A stretch of 64,000 bases of DNA, from contig CM055265.1 in the NCBI GenBank assembly GCA_029237695.1, forward strand, positions 41,347,840 through 41,411,839. The letters run 5' to 3'. Position 1 is the first letter of the stretch. Every line of letters starts with the position of its first letter. Below the pieces are notes generated by a model. The model did no database searches, had not been told where the DNA came from, and saw only the letters and a list, made by a program, of their open reading frames with translations. This document shows positions 33,526-44,940 of this stretch, in pieces. Origin of the DNA: Conchocele bisecta. Taxonomy: Eukaryota; Mollusca; Bivalvia; Lucinida; Thyasiridae. Position numbers and translations under genes: made by a program.

Positions 33526-34275
33526 TGTACTTTTTCATCAATAACAAAAAAGTCACCCACCCCAAAAAAAAATATTTTATGAAATGTCATCAAATTGATT
33601 TTATTGCGAAAAAACAATTTTCCTAAAAAATATTATTTTTTTTAAATCTTTTTTTTATTTGTTGACCGATTTTCAAAATCTAAATTTTGTTTTCTTAGTT
33701 ACATTATTTTCAAGCTATCTCGTCAGGTTTCGGAGTCAATTTCGAAAAAAAAAAATGAAATTGACTCCCCATGTTAAAATCATTTTTTCGCAATAATATT
33801 ATGTGATGGAATTTCATATTTTTTTTTTGGGAGGGTGACTAATTGTTATTGATGAAAAATTACTTTTTTTAGATTTAATGTGTTTAATGGCCAAATGTTA
33901 GTCGGCAGCAAAACGTGGAACAGACAGTAGTATTATAAGTCGGAAATAAGTTTTATGAAAGTTGACATCTAATGTCTGCTGGTTATTATTATGGCAAGAT
34001 GTTCAGCAATGTAGAACCAAATATGTGGCTGTGACTGGAGAAATGGGGCTTATGGGTTTTGCGACCAGTGTAGCTCCTGATCTGCCTGTGCATCTGCACA
34101 GTGTAATCAGGATATGCATTGTTCGCCACTTCGCATTTGCCTTTAGGTCTTTTATTTTTTCAATACAATTTTAATCCCTTATTTGATTTTGATAATATTG
34201 GGTTACAGTGTCTAGGCGTATCACATATCTCATTGCCCTCGTAGGCGAGATGCCTAATTTGGCGGAATTATTGTT

Positions 34276-34380
34276 TTTGATTGTCACGCCTTCTTTGGCA
34301 GAAGTCATGACTATAGTCGCCGCTTTTTCGTCGGCGTCCGAAATGTCAAAAAGTTTGTACAAGCTTTGTCATCATGGTAC
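34276..34380 (+). mobile_element. Family A 5' end, solo fragment
   Basis: ATTGTCACGCCTTCTTTGGC, then AGTCGCCGCTTTTTCGTCGG and AAAAGTTTGTACAAGCTTTG match the first 100 bp of family A; the rest is absent. Confidence 0.5.
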
Positions 34381-34710
34381 ATTACGCAAACACGTCTTAT
34401 TTGGAATTAATAAATCACTGAACTACTTTCGGCAAGGGAGATAATCAATATTACGCGAACTATTTTCATACGAGCCAAGCGGATTGTTCTGTTTAATATG
34501 ATTAGGATATATAGTTTTAAGCTATCTCCTGTGATATATAATGATACATTACTTTGTTATGTAATGGGTACTAATACATGTTGTTTCAATAGCGTATCTC
34601 TGTAACGGTATTGTTGTAGATGGAGTTGCAAATAATTTAATAATTATTACGTTCAAATGGTGGCGTAATACTGCATGATAGCACTTCTGTATAACTGTGA
34701 TTGTCATAAA

Positions 34711-34802
34711 TGGCACAACAGTCGTGAGGTTAAGGTCGCCGACTTCAATGATTTAATTACCGATTCCCGAAAGGGTCGGGGGTTCAAACCTCGACGTGGT
34801 AT
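34711..34802 (+). repeat. tRNA-like sequence (tRNA pseudogene or SINE head)
   Basis: GTGAGGTTAAGGTCGCCGAC is A-box-like and GGGTTCAAACCTCGACGTGG is B-box-like. A stem CCGATTCCCGAAAGGGTCGG precedes the B box. It is followed by an A run and T run. The cloverleaf is imperfect, so I do not call a working tRNA. Confidence 0.4.
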
Positions 34803-36960
34803 AAAAAAAATTCTCCATTTTTTTTTTTTTTTTGTGGTTTTAATATTTTTTAATATTTTCACAATTTTATGATTTTAATAAAAATACCTATAAATTGATA
34901 GAAACTTACCAACAATTAAAGTGTCTGTCTTTAAGTAATATATACACAGACAGTTTGTTACTGATGTTTTAAGTTTAAGTAATATATACACAGACAGTTT
35001 GTTACTGTTTTTTTAAGTTTGAGGTACTGTCTATACTGTCTATACCATATAATGTTTTACTGTCCCAAAATCTTTTTTTTTTTGGCTGTCACAATTAATT
35101 AATTTTCGGACAGCAAACATTTTTTTATGAATTTGAAATAATTATTGTCCTCCATCTGCTCACAACACTGTTCGAACTGCGCCTGTGGCTACCACGACCA
35201 GAATTCACTGGCCGCAAACACAGTAGCCATCGGCGTCTATTTATTAAATTATTATTTTGTATTTTATTTGAATTCCGCGTGAACGCTGCATTTTGTGTCG
35301 ACACCATTTACAGAAAATATTGGTGATTTTCTAAACGAAAATCGGAGAAATGCGGCTATATATTTTGTCAATTTTCAACACCATTTACTGAAAAAAATTA
35401 CTGATTTTTTAAAACAATATCGGCACAACTAAATACGGTGATAGAATTTTTGTCAACTTTTCAACACCATTTTACGGAAAATATTATTCTGATTTTCTAA
35501 AAACAATATCGGCGAAGGTGTACTGAACTACTCTTTATTTTAAATAACCAGCCGTCTAATAGATCTGTGTATAATCGAGAGTATATCGTTAATTGTCATG
35601 TTGTCTCCGACAGTGAGGTGTTGCGGCACACATCAAAACGACACGTCAATTTCAAAACATTGCCTAAGGGTCACAGCTGTGTGGTGTCATCAGATCAACA
35701 CCTCGTCACACACAACTACGCATTTATCAATTTTTTTAATTTTTTCCCCGCACAAAGCGACGTGTATTTACAACTAGATCTGTGTAATGTGTCGGGTGTA
35801 GCCAAAGACCATACATAAATTCGTAATTAGTCACAGATGTAGCCTTAAAATTTAATCGATTTCCTTAAATTACGTCCGCATGTTGACAGATATTTCAGAG
35901 CAGACGTCATCGTAATTTGCCGTTATTTATTTCCAAAATTAACCATATATTCTGTAAATGGCGTTGAAAGTTGACAATAAATTAAGACCAGATCAGTACG
36001 TTAAATCGCTATCGACGACAACTGACGATCCGATGAGAGAGTAATACCGTTTAAGCGTATCCTATGTTAAATATACATCGTTATTTTTTTATGACTTTCG
36101 TAGTTTTTACCGAGAAATTCAAACCGTTTCCAATTATTGGGGAACATAATATCATGATTAGCACATCGTTTCACTAAGCGGGGGCTACTCAGGAAATGGG
36201 ATCACACGGTCTATTGTTTACACTGGATTAATGGCGGCCTCCATGAGGTCTCAGGTAAATCTTATTTTTCAATAATACGACTGTGGTTTCTTCCTTTTAG
36301 TGATAACCATGTTCCAGCCGTTAACACTTATTTAGCAACATTACTTAATATGTAGTTAGTCTGAACATTCTGCCGAGAAATCTGAATTGGACGGAATCGA
36401 GCGTTGTTTAAACTTAGTCCGGTTCATATGCACAGGTCAAAATATGAACTGAAAATGGCGCTTTGTGTGACAGAAATCCGTACGCGGACGAATAAAAAAA
36501 ATATTTTGTTATAAATATCACATACAGCGAAACAGCGGTAGCATCTACTGTTTTAATAATATGCATACATATTGTAATTAATGTTTAATAGTGATATACT
36601 TATGAATAATATACGATACTATGGTTTATACTCCAGCACTATGTTTTTAGGCTGTGTGATTTGCCTCAATATAAACTGGATTAATTAATACTTATATTCA
36701 TGCGCTTCATGACAACATCATTACATTTAAAATATATACAAATATTACTTAAAGGTGGGGTACCGATATAATACATTTTTAATTTTAATAATAAATATTG
36801 AAAATACACCATTACAATCGCTTACAACATAAGTTATTGATTGAAAATAGTCACTGCATCGTGACCTATTTGACCGCATTACCTATTGCGCGGCAACCTC
36901 ACCAAACCCGCTGTTTACATAGGTAACTGGGGTTTGGTGAGGTAGGCTCGCTAATACAAT
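34800..36960. other. Intronic stretch with little recognisable content
   Basis: A tandem doubling of AAGTAATATATACACAGACA (34934 and 34979), M1-derived fragments (TTTCAACACCATTTAC, 35290-35510; 35930-35980), and otherwise unique-looking sequence, including the candidate mini-exon at 36231. Confidence 0.45.
36231..36260 (+). other. Candidate mini first exon (MAASMRSQ / donor)
   Basis: ATGGCGGCC at 36231 starts eight codons (MAASMRSQ) ending at a donor, CAG/GTAAAT, at 36255. The surrounding 35.9-36.9 kb is among the least repetitive sequence in the window, though I found no downstream partner exon. ATGGCGGCC-type motifs also occur inside repeats here (AAGATGGCCGCC), so the evidence is weak. 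Confidence 0.2.
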
Positions 36961-36961
36961 G

Positions 36962-38296
36962 TTTGCGTAATGTAACTTTAATATTACTTGACGGATTGCT
37001 TGAATATTTGGACACTTGATACATGTGAGCATTCAAACACACTCATGCCACCATTAACATCACCTTGACCTTTTTAGCTCACCTGAGCGAAGCTCATGTG
37101 AGCTATTGTTACTGCAATGTGTCCGGCGTCCGTCGTCCGTCGTCCATGAACATTTTCAAACGTCTTCTCCTCGGTAACCATTGGGCCTATAGTCACCAAA
37201 CTTCATGGTCATGGTCCTTAGGTAGGGGGATTACAAAATTGTTAAAATGACGTCATTACGTAATCCAAGATGGCCGCCGTCTAAAAATAGCACAAATTCT
37301 TCAAAAATCTTCTTCTCAAGAACCCGCCAACCGGATTTCATGTCATATATCCAATCGAAAGTATCAACGAGGCGATCACTCTGGTGCATTTTTTGTCGCA
37401 ATCGGATGGTTATGTCATCCAAGATGGCCGCCGAAAGGTCAAAAGGTCGTTCTTTTATTAGAGATTTCAAAATGCTTCTTCACATGAACCGCTTGGCCCA
37501 TGGTAGCCAAACTTACAAGTTATGGTCCATGGGTGAAGCCTTTTCAGGTTTGTTAAAATGGAGGTCATCGCTAATCCAAGATGGCCACCATCTAAAAATA
37601 GCATAAATTCTTAAAAAATCTTCTTCTCATGAACCGCTGGCCGGATTTCGACTAAACTTGGTAGGAATGATCGATTTACAATGCTCTTTCAAAGTTGTGA
37701 AAATGGTGACCCCGGGGTCAAAAATGGGCATAGCCTGTGGCGTCAAATTGGGGTCAAATATTATTTTTGACCGAATATGCTCGTGTCATATATCAAATTG
37801 AAGGTATCGATGAGGCGATTGCTCTGGTGCAATATCGGATGATTATGTCATCCATGATGGCCACCAAAAGGTCCATTTATTCAAGATTTTGAACGTCTTT
37901 TTCTCAGGAACCACATGGCCGATGCTGGCCAAACTTCATAGGAAGTTAAGATCCTTGGGTGAAGCATTTTCAGATTTGGTAAAATGAGAGTCATCGCTTA
38001 ATCCAAGATGACGCCATCTAAAAATAGCACAATTTTTTTTGAAACACATGAACTCAATGTCACATTCTCCTCTGGTGTTCATGGAGTCAGGTGAGCGAAT
38101 TAGGGCCATCATGACCCTCTTGCTTACCTTCACATGGTTGTGGAAACACTTAATAGCTTCAACCTTGACCTTTTTCATATTTTAAGCATGCACTTCTCTG
38201 ACAGTTTTTGTGATGCTTACTGTAGCACATGCCCATGATCATTTTACAGTCAAATTCCTCGGCAAGTGCGACACCGCTTCCATAGCGGAATTCTTG
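36962..38296 (+). mobile_element. Helitron-like element, family A, split by a family B insertion
   Basis: Units with TTGACGGATTGCTTGAATAT (36.99 kb) stop at 37074 and resume at 38123 with ACCTTCACATGGTTGTGGAA. The 3' end is hairpin CCGCTTCCATAGCGG then AATTCTTG at 38296. Confidence 0.6.
37075..38122 (+). mobile_element. Helitron-like element, family B, second copy
   Basis: Same two ends as the copy at 22.1 kb (TAGCTCACCTGAGCGAAGCT; hairpin GGGCCATCATGACCC then CTCTTG) and the same body, but 170 bp shorter because one internal repeat is partly missing. It interrupts a family A element between ACCTTGACCTTTT and TTACCTTCACATGG. Confidence 0.75.
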
Positions 38297-38314
38297 TTTT
38301 GTATTCCATGAGGA

Positions 38315-38862
38315 AAAATTCTTTATTTTTTACCTTTTTTACCTTTAAATTTTTATGGAAACACTTTTTTTTGCGTCAAAAAGTTTGTACAAGTTTCTTC
38401 ATCATGCTATAACTTAAATACTACTTCACGGTTTGCTTCAATATTTGGACACTTTCTACATGTGAGCATTTGGAACATACTCATGCCCCCATTACACAAG
38501 TTTCTTCATCATCATATATAACATGAATAATACTTCATGGATTGCTTCAATATTTGGACAGTTGATACATGTGAGCATTTGGAACACTCGTAGTTGATAC
38601 ATGTGAGCATTTGGAACACTCGTAGTTGATACATGTGAGCATTTGGAACACTCGTATGCCTCCATAAACATGACATTGACCTTTTTGACCTTCACGTGGT
38701 TGTGGAAACACTTGGCCATTTTTGATGTTAAAAAGTTTCTTCAACCGTGACCTTTTTTGTGTTTAAAGCATGCACTTCTCTGACCGTTTTTGTTTAGCAC
38801 ATGCCCATGATATGGTCAAATTCCTCGGCAAGCGCGACATCGCTTCCGAAGCAGAATTCTTG
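38315..38862 (+). mobile_element. Helitron-like element, family A, adjacent partial copy
   Basis: Tandem units again, including a short triplication of TTGATACATGTGAGCATTTG with GGAACACTCGTAG (about 38562-38656). The 3' end has GCTTCCGAAGC then AGAATTCTTG at 38862. Confidence 0.5.
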
Positions 38863-39042
38863 TCTTGCCTTGGTGACAGCTTCACATTTCTGCATCTTCG
38901 CTGTCTGCATGTCCATCTTCAACGGGTGCATTTTGTGACTTTAATACGGCACTCTTGTTCTTTTTCACCTAGAAAAATGTTCACATAGTTTTCTTTCCAA
39001 TTGCTAGCCTGAATCAGAATTATTCACTGTTACTGTGTGATC

Positions 39043-39287
39043 TTAACTCTTTGCATGCTGGGAAACTTGTGGGCTATAAATAGTTCAAAACTAGCGGACA
39101 AGAATTCATCATATTTTCTTGTATTTCTCCCCGTAAATATCATGAATATGTCTTGGAATTTCATTAGAATTTAGTCCTGAGGACTCAATTCTAATGAAAT
39201 TTCAAGACATATTTACAGAGAGAAATAAAACATATAACTCCTAATTCATTTGGCGGATATTTTCGTCGCTAGCATGCAAATTGTTAA
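39043..39287. mobile_element. TTAA MITE family P4
   Basis: TTAACTCTTTGCATGCTGGG ... GCTAGCATGCAAATTGTTAA; central stem TTTCATTAGAATTTAGTCC/GGACTCAATTCTAATGAAA. A truncated copy lies at 45297-45484. Confidence 0.65.
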
Positions 39288-39484
39288 CTCTTTTTTTGGT
39301 ATGAATTATTGCCCAAATAATGGTGATTGAAATTGAGTGTTCACTTAGAATCATTAAATAATTTTATACATTTAATGTGACTGCCCGGTTGAGTGAGTTC
39401 AATTTCTTCAATGAAATTTGCTTCCTGATGTGTCAATCTTTGTTTTCAAAAACCATTGAGGAAAGTTAGGCCATTTCTTTCACA

Positions 39485-39687
39485 TTAACCTTTACAATGC
39501 CGAATTCAATTTTGTCGTCTGCTATTTATTTTATATTTTTTATTTTTCACGTCAAAACTATGGCTTGACAGCACTTTAGGAAATGATTCTAAAGTGCTGT
39601 CAAACCATGTTTTTATTGGAAAATAGACAAAACATAAAACGACAGCAGACATCGATTTACGTTTCCCGCATTTATTTGAAGTGTTAA
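39485..39687. mobile_element. TTAA MITE family P1-like
   Basis: TTAACCTTTACAATGC ... CATTTATTTGAAGTGTTAA, with TGACAGCACTTTAGGAAATG and its inverse in the centre. Confidence 0.6.
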
Positions 39688-39767
39688 TTAACTCAACCCT
39701 ACAGACAGCAATAACGACTATTTTGTAGCTTGACTCGTCAGAGAATAGGGCATTGGACTTCAATACT

Positions 39768-39865
39768 TACATAGTATTTACATTCCACTGGTCTGTCAGA
39801 TGAGACTTTAAGGTGTAGTCACGTCTCTTTAGATGTTGCTGGGACTTTACACCCATTTCACTTTT
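39768..39865 (+). mobile_element. SINE fragment (body and tail)
   Basis: CCACTGGTCTGTCAGATGAG, TAGTCACGTCTCTTTAGATG and GACTTTACACCCATTTCACT match the body and tail of the SINE at 14460. The tRNA-like head is missing. Confidence 0.5.
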
Positions 39866-40179
39866 AATTTCAAAGAAAGTTTATAGGGAACGTTTATGTT
39901 GTCTCTCCGTCGTCGGTGTCTGTGTCCCGTTAAAGTTAAGTACAGCCACCATATTTGCATATAAGCATGACCCAGTGGTATGTATCACAAAACACTTGTA
40001 AACTCATGACCTTTAAGTGACCTTGACCTACACTTGCCCATTTACTTCGCAATTGTCCTTGGATTTTGATCAAGTTTGTATCTTCAATGCTATTAGGCCT
40101 ACAGCCACCATACTTGCACACTATCATGGTATGTATCACAACCCACAGCCAAATATAACCTACTTATGATCACCACCAC

Positions 40180-40411
40180 GGGGCCGTTTCACTAGAATGT
40201 TGTTTCATGATATAAAATTATGATAGTCTGTAAATTTCACATTTGTAATGTTTTCTTGTAAACAATTATTGGATTTACATTTATTGAGCATAGGCTGCAT
40301 ATGCAGCCTATGCTCAATACATGTAAATCCATCAATTGAAATTTCCAGACGATCCTAAATTTGGACTTACAAACAGTTTAGTCATACAGAGTTCAGTGAA
40401 ACGGCCCCCTG
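40180..40411. mobile_element. MITE family G1, third copy
   Basis: GGGGCCGTTTCACTAG ... CAGTGAAACGGCCCCC; central GGCTGCATATGCAGCC. A partial copy lies at 43827-43980. Confidence 0.75.
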
Positions 40412-41100
40412 GTCCCTGGAACCTCGCTTCTGTAAGAAGAAACATGTGGTTCCGTAAAAATACTTTTTATTAGCACGCAATCAATCGTATAGTGGATTTG
40501 TTTGAAACTCGCCGAAATCTCAAACGGCGGCCCCAAGGCGACCCAGCGTGGGTCTAACTCTTTAAGCAGCACTCTCAAGGGTATAGCGTTTAGCGAACAC
40601 TTTATACACTGCCAGCCAGCCATCTCAAGCGGATGGCCTTATACATGTATATTAAATTCATGGTATTCACCAGTATAAACCAGGTTAAACTGATTTGTGC
40701 TGATGTCAAAATATTGATACACTCGCTATCACCTGGTAGAGAAAGCTATAATGTTACACAAAGGCGCAAGCACCGAACCTTCAACTGACCTTGACCTTCT
40801 TTTGTCCATTTACTTAGCAGTTTTCCCTGTATTATTTATTATTACGGCAAAATTCTATTGTTATTACTAATAGGCTGCCGAGCTATGCTGCTCTCAAACA
40901 GCTATTGTTGAAGACCATTACCCTTTTCTCATATAAGAAATAGTTAAAATGTTATGTGGAAGAGTCCATTCCAGTTAGACGTCAACGTGTTAACCCTTTC
41001 ATCCCCAGAGAAATTTCAGACAAACACAGCAGATTCGGATGAGACGGCCTGCTAAGAGCCTGCTCTTCTGGTTCTACACTGTTTGAACATATTTGATAAT

Positions 41101-41165
41101 GGCCTGTGGGTGGAATGAGTTGAGCCTTCAACTGTTCGTCTAGCAGCGAACAGTTGTTGGTTCAA
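41101..41165. repeat. Hairpin capping the 25-bp satellite
   Basis: Arms GTGGGTGGAATGAGTTGA and TCAACTCATTCCACCCCAC, with inner arms CAACTGTTCG and CGAACAGTTG, face each other around CTAGCAG. The right arm is the first satellite unit, so the array starts with one unit in inverse orientation. Confidence 0.75.
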
Positions 41166-41828
41166 CTCATTCCACCCCACATGGGCTCAGCTCATTCCAC
41201 CCCACATGGGCTCAGCTCATTCCACCCCACATGGGCTCAGCTCATTCCACCCCATATGGGCTCAGCTAATTCCACCCCACATGGGCTCAGCTCATTCCAC
41301 CCCACATGGGCTCAGCTCATTCTACCCCACATGGGCTCAGCTCATTCAACCCCACATGGGCTCTGCTCATTCCACCCCACATGGGCTCAGCTCATTCCAC
41401 CCCACATGGACTCAGCTAATTCCACCCCACATGGACTCAGCTAATTCCACCCCACATGGTCTCAGCTCATTCCACCCCACATGGGCTCAGCTCATTCCAC
41501 CCCACATGGGCTCAGCTAATTCCACCCCACATGGGCTCAGCTAATTCCACCCCACATGGTCTCAGCTCATTCCACCCCACATGGGCTCAGCTCATTCCAC
41601 CCCACATCGGCTCAGTTAATTCCACCCCACATGGTCTCAGCTCATTCCACCCCACATGGGCTCAGCTCATTCCACCCCACATGGGCTCAGCTAATTCCAC
41701 CCCACATGGTCTCAGCTCATTCCACCCCATATGGGCTCAGCTCATTCCACCCCACATGGGCTCAGCTCATTCCACACCCCACATGGGTTCAGCTTATTCC
41801 ACCCCACTTGGGCTCTGCTCATTCCACC
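41163..41828 (+). repeat. 25-bp satellite, about 26 units
   Basis: The unit ATTCCACCCCACATGGGCTCAGCTC repeats with few substitutions (CATCGG, CATGGT, CTAATT variants). A few units carry two extra bases near 41.77 kb. Three units equal 25 codons and no unit contains a stop in some frames, which makes long artificial open frames. The array resumes after the retrotransposon at 42846. Confidence 0.9.
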
Positions 41829-42840
41829 GTGCAAAGGACGGGGACCGGGACTAGCAGCTGCTGCCGCTGTCCCCGAGGGAGATCTTCAATCCAGACTCCC
41901 AGACAAATATTCAATATTTTCTGCAGAATTGAGGGCAATTTTACTTGCTCTTGATTTTGCGAAAATATCTTGGAGAAAGCAATTCATTTTATTTTCCGAT
42001 TCTTTATCTTCACTGCAAGCTTTGTACAACATGAAGCTTGAACATCCGCCAAATAATCCATCCGAATGATCCGCCAAATCATGGAGCTACACCATATTTT
42101 ACTTTTGTCTGGCAAGGACATTATTTTTTGTTGGCTCCCCAGTCATACTTGTATCAAGGGCAATGACAGGGCAGATAGTGCTGCCAAGGCCGCCCTGGAG
42201 CTACCGACTTCTCATTTTCCTGTTTGCTATCATGATTTTAAATCATCCATCAACTCATTCCTCTCTTCATCTCCGATACAATGCAGACCCGGTGGGATCT
42301 GCTCACAGATAATAAACTTCATGCTGTGAAACAGACTCTGGGTGAATGGACTCCTGGCTACAGACATGTACACCGGGATGAAGTTGTCCTTAGTCGATTG
42401 CGCATTGGACATACACGACTAACGTATTCGTATATGCTCAAAGGTGAGACTCGTCCATGGTGTATTCCATACCACAGCGCATTTACCGTGCAACACATCC
42501 TACTGGACTGTATCGACTTTGCCGATATTCGACGCAAAAACTTCAATGTTGCTTCACTTGCGGAGCTATTCCAGGTGGAGAACATTGAAGGTTTGCTTCG
42601 CTTTCTCCATGAAACTAACTTGTATCGGAAAATTTAATTTTTTCATTGTATACATGTTTCTCGTACTATCATTTTATAATTCTATTCATGTTATTCATTT
42701 ATCTTGTTCATCATATTACTATTTTTACCCTATTCATCTGATTGCCTACTGCATCTGACATACTATTATTTTTATGCTTCATTTACAATGCTGCCCTAAA
42801 TGATACTCTTTTGTGTTGATGGGCCGTTAAGCACCATTCC
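41829..42840 (+). mobile_element. 5'-truncated non-LTR retrotransposon (RNase H plus C-terminal part, I-group-like)
   Basis: The conserved end of a LINE open reading frame is visible: RNase H blocks IFSAELRAILLALDF (catalytic E) and FILFSDSLSSLQAL (catalytic D), then CWLPSHTCIKGNDRADSAAK (final acidic site), then a C-terminal region with LRIGHTRLTYSYML and the cysteine/histidine-rich CIPYHSAFTVQHILLDC, ending in a stop at 42635-42637. It is broken by a frameshift near 42.06 kb and another near 42.28 kb. Truncation falls just after where the first RNase H aspartate would be. The 3' end is GGGCCGTTAAGCACC plus an ATTCC tail. An RNase H after the reverse transcriptase points to the I/R1-type superfamily. 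Inactive. Confidence 0.8.
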
Positions 42841-42845
42841 ATTCC

Positions 42846-42894
42846 ATTCCACCCCACATGGGCTCAGCTCATTCCACCCCACATGCTCATTTCT
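42846..42894 (+). repeat. 25-bp satellite, right-hand remnant
   Basis: About two units (ATTCCACCCCACATGGGCTC) directly after the retrotransposon tail, showing that the element landed inside the array. Confidence 0.85.
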
Positions 42895-43060
42895 CTGCCA
42901 CGTGGCAAGCATATCCTGTTTTTTTGCGAATTCACATTTTTTCTGTCTCAAGCAATCAGTCACTGCCCCTCGTGCTAGTTACTGTGTTTGACAACTCCAG
43001 ACTACCGTTCAATTTCTCTTGTGACAATCTTTGACAATATATACAGACAGACAATTTGTT

Positions 43061-43310
43061 TTAACCCTTAGACTGCTACACACAACAATTGTTGTCTGCT
43101 GTTGCTTTATATCTTGCCTTATTTCTCAATAAAAAACATGGTTTGACAGCACTTTAGAATCATTTCCAATGGAAATGATTAAAAAATGCTGTCGAAGCAT
43201 GTCGGAAATTATTCTAAAGTGCTGTGAAAGCATGTTTTTGGTGATAAAAATGGAAAGTAGAAAATAAACAGCAGACGACAACAAAATTAAAATAGCGGTT
43301 TAAGGGTTAA
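43061..43310. mobile_element. TTAA MITE family P1, full copy with extra internal segment
   Basis: TTAACCCTTAGACTGCTACA ... AGCGGTTTAAGGGTTAA, with GTCTGCTGTTGC and AACAGCAGACGAC arms. Confidence 0.75.
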
Positions 43311-43419
43311 TTACACCGTGTGACTGGGATTGCCGCCGGAGATCTAGCCCTGCAATATATCTTGTCGGTCATTCATTACTTTGACCTCTGTTTGATCCAA
43401 GATTTTACCAATCCAGGCT

Positions 43420-43775
43420 TGGTGGTTGGTCGATCGGGAGCACGCGACGGGTAATTTAACGATCCTCATGTACATTTTCAGCCTTCTGATACTTGAGAGG
43501 TAAATTCTGTTATACCTCATTTAAAAAGTAATAAGATTAATGCTGATCATATTACTTTTGGGGTTGGAGCTAAGTGACATTGGTGTGGAATGGACCTGGT
43601 ACCAGGTCAGGCTATTCTAATTTCAGGGCTGAATATATATTTTTCTGCAAATAATCCGTTCTGATTTTGGGAATTTCCCTGATTATGAATACGGGATAGT
43701 CCAACTGGTTGGTCCAGCCTAAATGACATTAGTTGTTGATAGGCCGTTCAACACCAACAATCAATCAATCAATCA
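43420..43775 (+). mobile_element. Dispersed repeat R1 copy
   Basis: Same order of blocks as the copy in the satellite: GGGAGCACGCGACGGGTAAT, TGGACCTGGTACCAGGTCAG, AATTTCAGGGCTGAATATAT, ending TAGGCCGTTCAACACCAA and an (AATC)n tail. Confidence 0.65.
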
Positions 43776-44092
43776 GTCATTCAGGACTTTGACCTCTGTT
43801 TGATCCAAGATGTGACCAATCCAGGGGGCCGTTTCACTAAACTTTGTACGACTAAAATGTTTGTAAGTTCAACATTATGATAGTCTGTATATTTCACATA
43901 TGCAGCCTATGCTCAATAAATGTAAATCCATTAATTGAAATTTCCAGACGATTCTAAATTTACACTTACAAATATTTTAATATAAAATTTATTCTTCTAC
44001 CATTTTGAAATACCGGATTTATTTCCCTTGACATCTGTAAATCCAACAAAGAAACTTGTCCTCCGCTCTCGATTCTTTATCTGATTTCCAGT

Positions 44093-44556
44093 AGCCGATT
44101 TCATCAACATTGCAAAGTATACTTTTCTAGCAAAGTATACTTAGAGGGAGTAATCATTTATTTTTCCGGAAATGCATTGTTTCATATAGAACTAACGACA
44201 GCATATATTTCATGATTAATCCTTTCAACACCACAGACCTCTATAGAGACAATGTTTGCAAACAGTGCAGATCCAGATGAGCCGGCTCGTAACGAGCCGT
44301 CTCATCAGGATCTCCACTGTTTGTTAATAATTTTAAACGTCGTACAGATTACCCTTTTAGAAGAATGGGATAAATTGAATGAACAAAATTAATGAAATAG
44401 CGTGAAACATTGGCATGGAACATCCTATTAAGTTACTTGGTGTTGAAAGGGTTAAGAGTATGCAGAATTATTATACTGAAATTATTACATTATCACAGCC
44501 AATATACTTTGCTAGAAAAGTACACTTTGCAATTTTGATGAAACAGGCTACTGATG
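44093..44556. mobile_element. MITE family T1, split by P2
   Basis: Left part TTTCATCAACATTGCAAAGT to CATGATTAA, then P2, then GAGTATGCAGAATTATTATA to TTTGCAATTTTGATGAAAC. The right arm of the core palindrome has been deleted. Confidence 0.75.
44216..44455. mobile_element. TTAA MITE family P2, intact, nested
   Basis: Same element as at 32469. It sits inside a T1 MITE (44093-44556) exactly at a TTAA (TGATTAA ... TTAAGAGTATGCAG), and the empty site is seen in the T1 copy at 11690 (TGATTAAAAGTATGCAG). Confidence 0.85.
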
Positions 44557-44714
44557 TCTCGGGGAAATAAATCTGGTATTCCAAAATGGTAGTTAAATAA
44601 ACTCTATATTTCATTGAGAAATAGAGAAAATAAAGTTTACTCTTTTGAATCCTCGTCACTCATAATGATACACATCGGCCATTTCCTTATCTGGAGCTCT
44701 GCTATTTCTTATAT

Positions 44715-44940
44715 ACTTGGGCAGTTGGATTCGAGCATCATGTGAAAGGTAAATTTAATGATGGGATTCTCCTTCCCGGAATCCCGATATCCTTGGTTTG
44801 ATTTGGGGATTTGACCCCACCCCACCCCCTCCATCACAACAAGTGAAATATGGGATTCAACCCCATTAACCCAGTCGAAAATGACCTTAGCTGTTGTTAG
44901 TGAATTAAACGCCATTAAATAAATAAATACTAAAAGTATA
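44715..44940 (+). mobile_element. Dispersed repeat R1 copy, divergent
   Basis: TGGGATTCTCCTTCCCGGAA, then AATATGGGATTCAACCCCAT and an end AATTAAACGCCATTAAATAA. Same plan as R1 but more diverged and internally deleted. Confidence 0.5.

Noticed and set aside
34711..34802. Functional tRNA gene
   Set aside because: A and B boxes are present but the acceptor and anticodon stems do not close well; kept only as tRNA-like.
41154..41954. Open frames of 96-132 aa with HSTPHGLSSF repeats
   Set aside because: Translation of the 25-bp satellite in three frames; no start or splice context and no other coding evidence.
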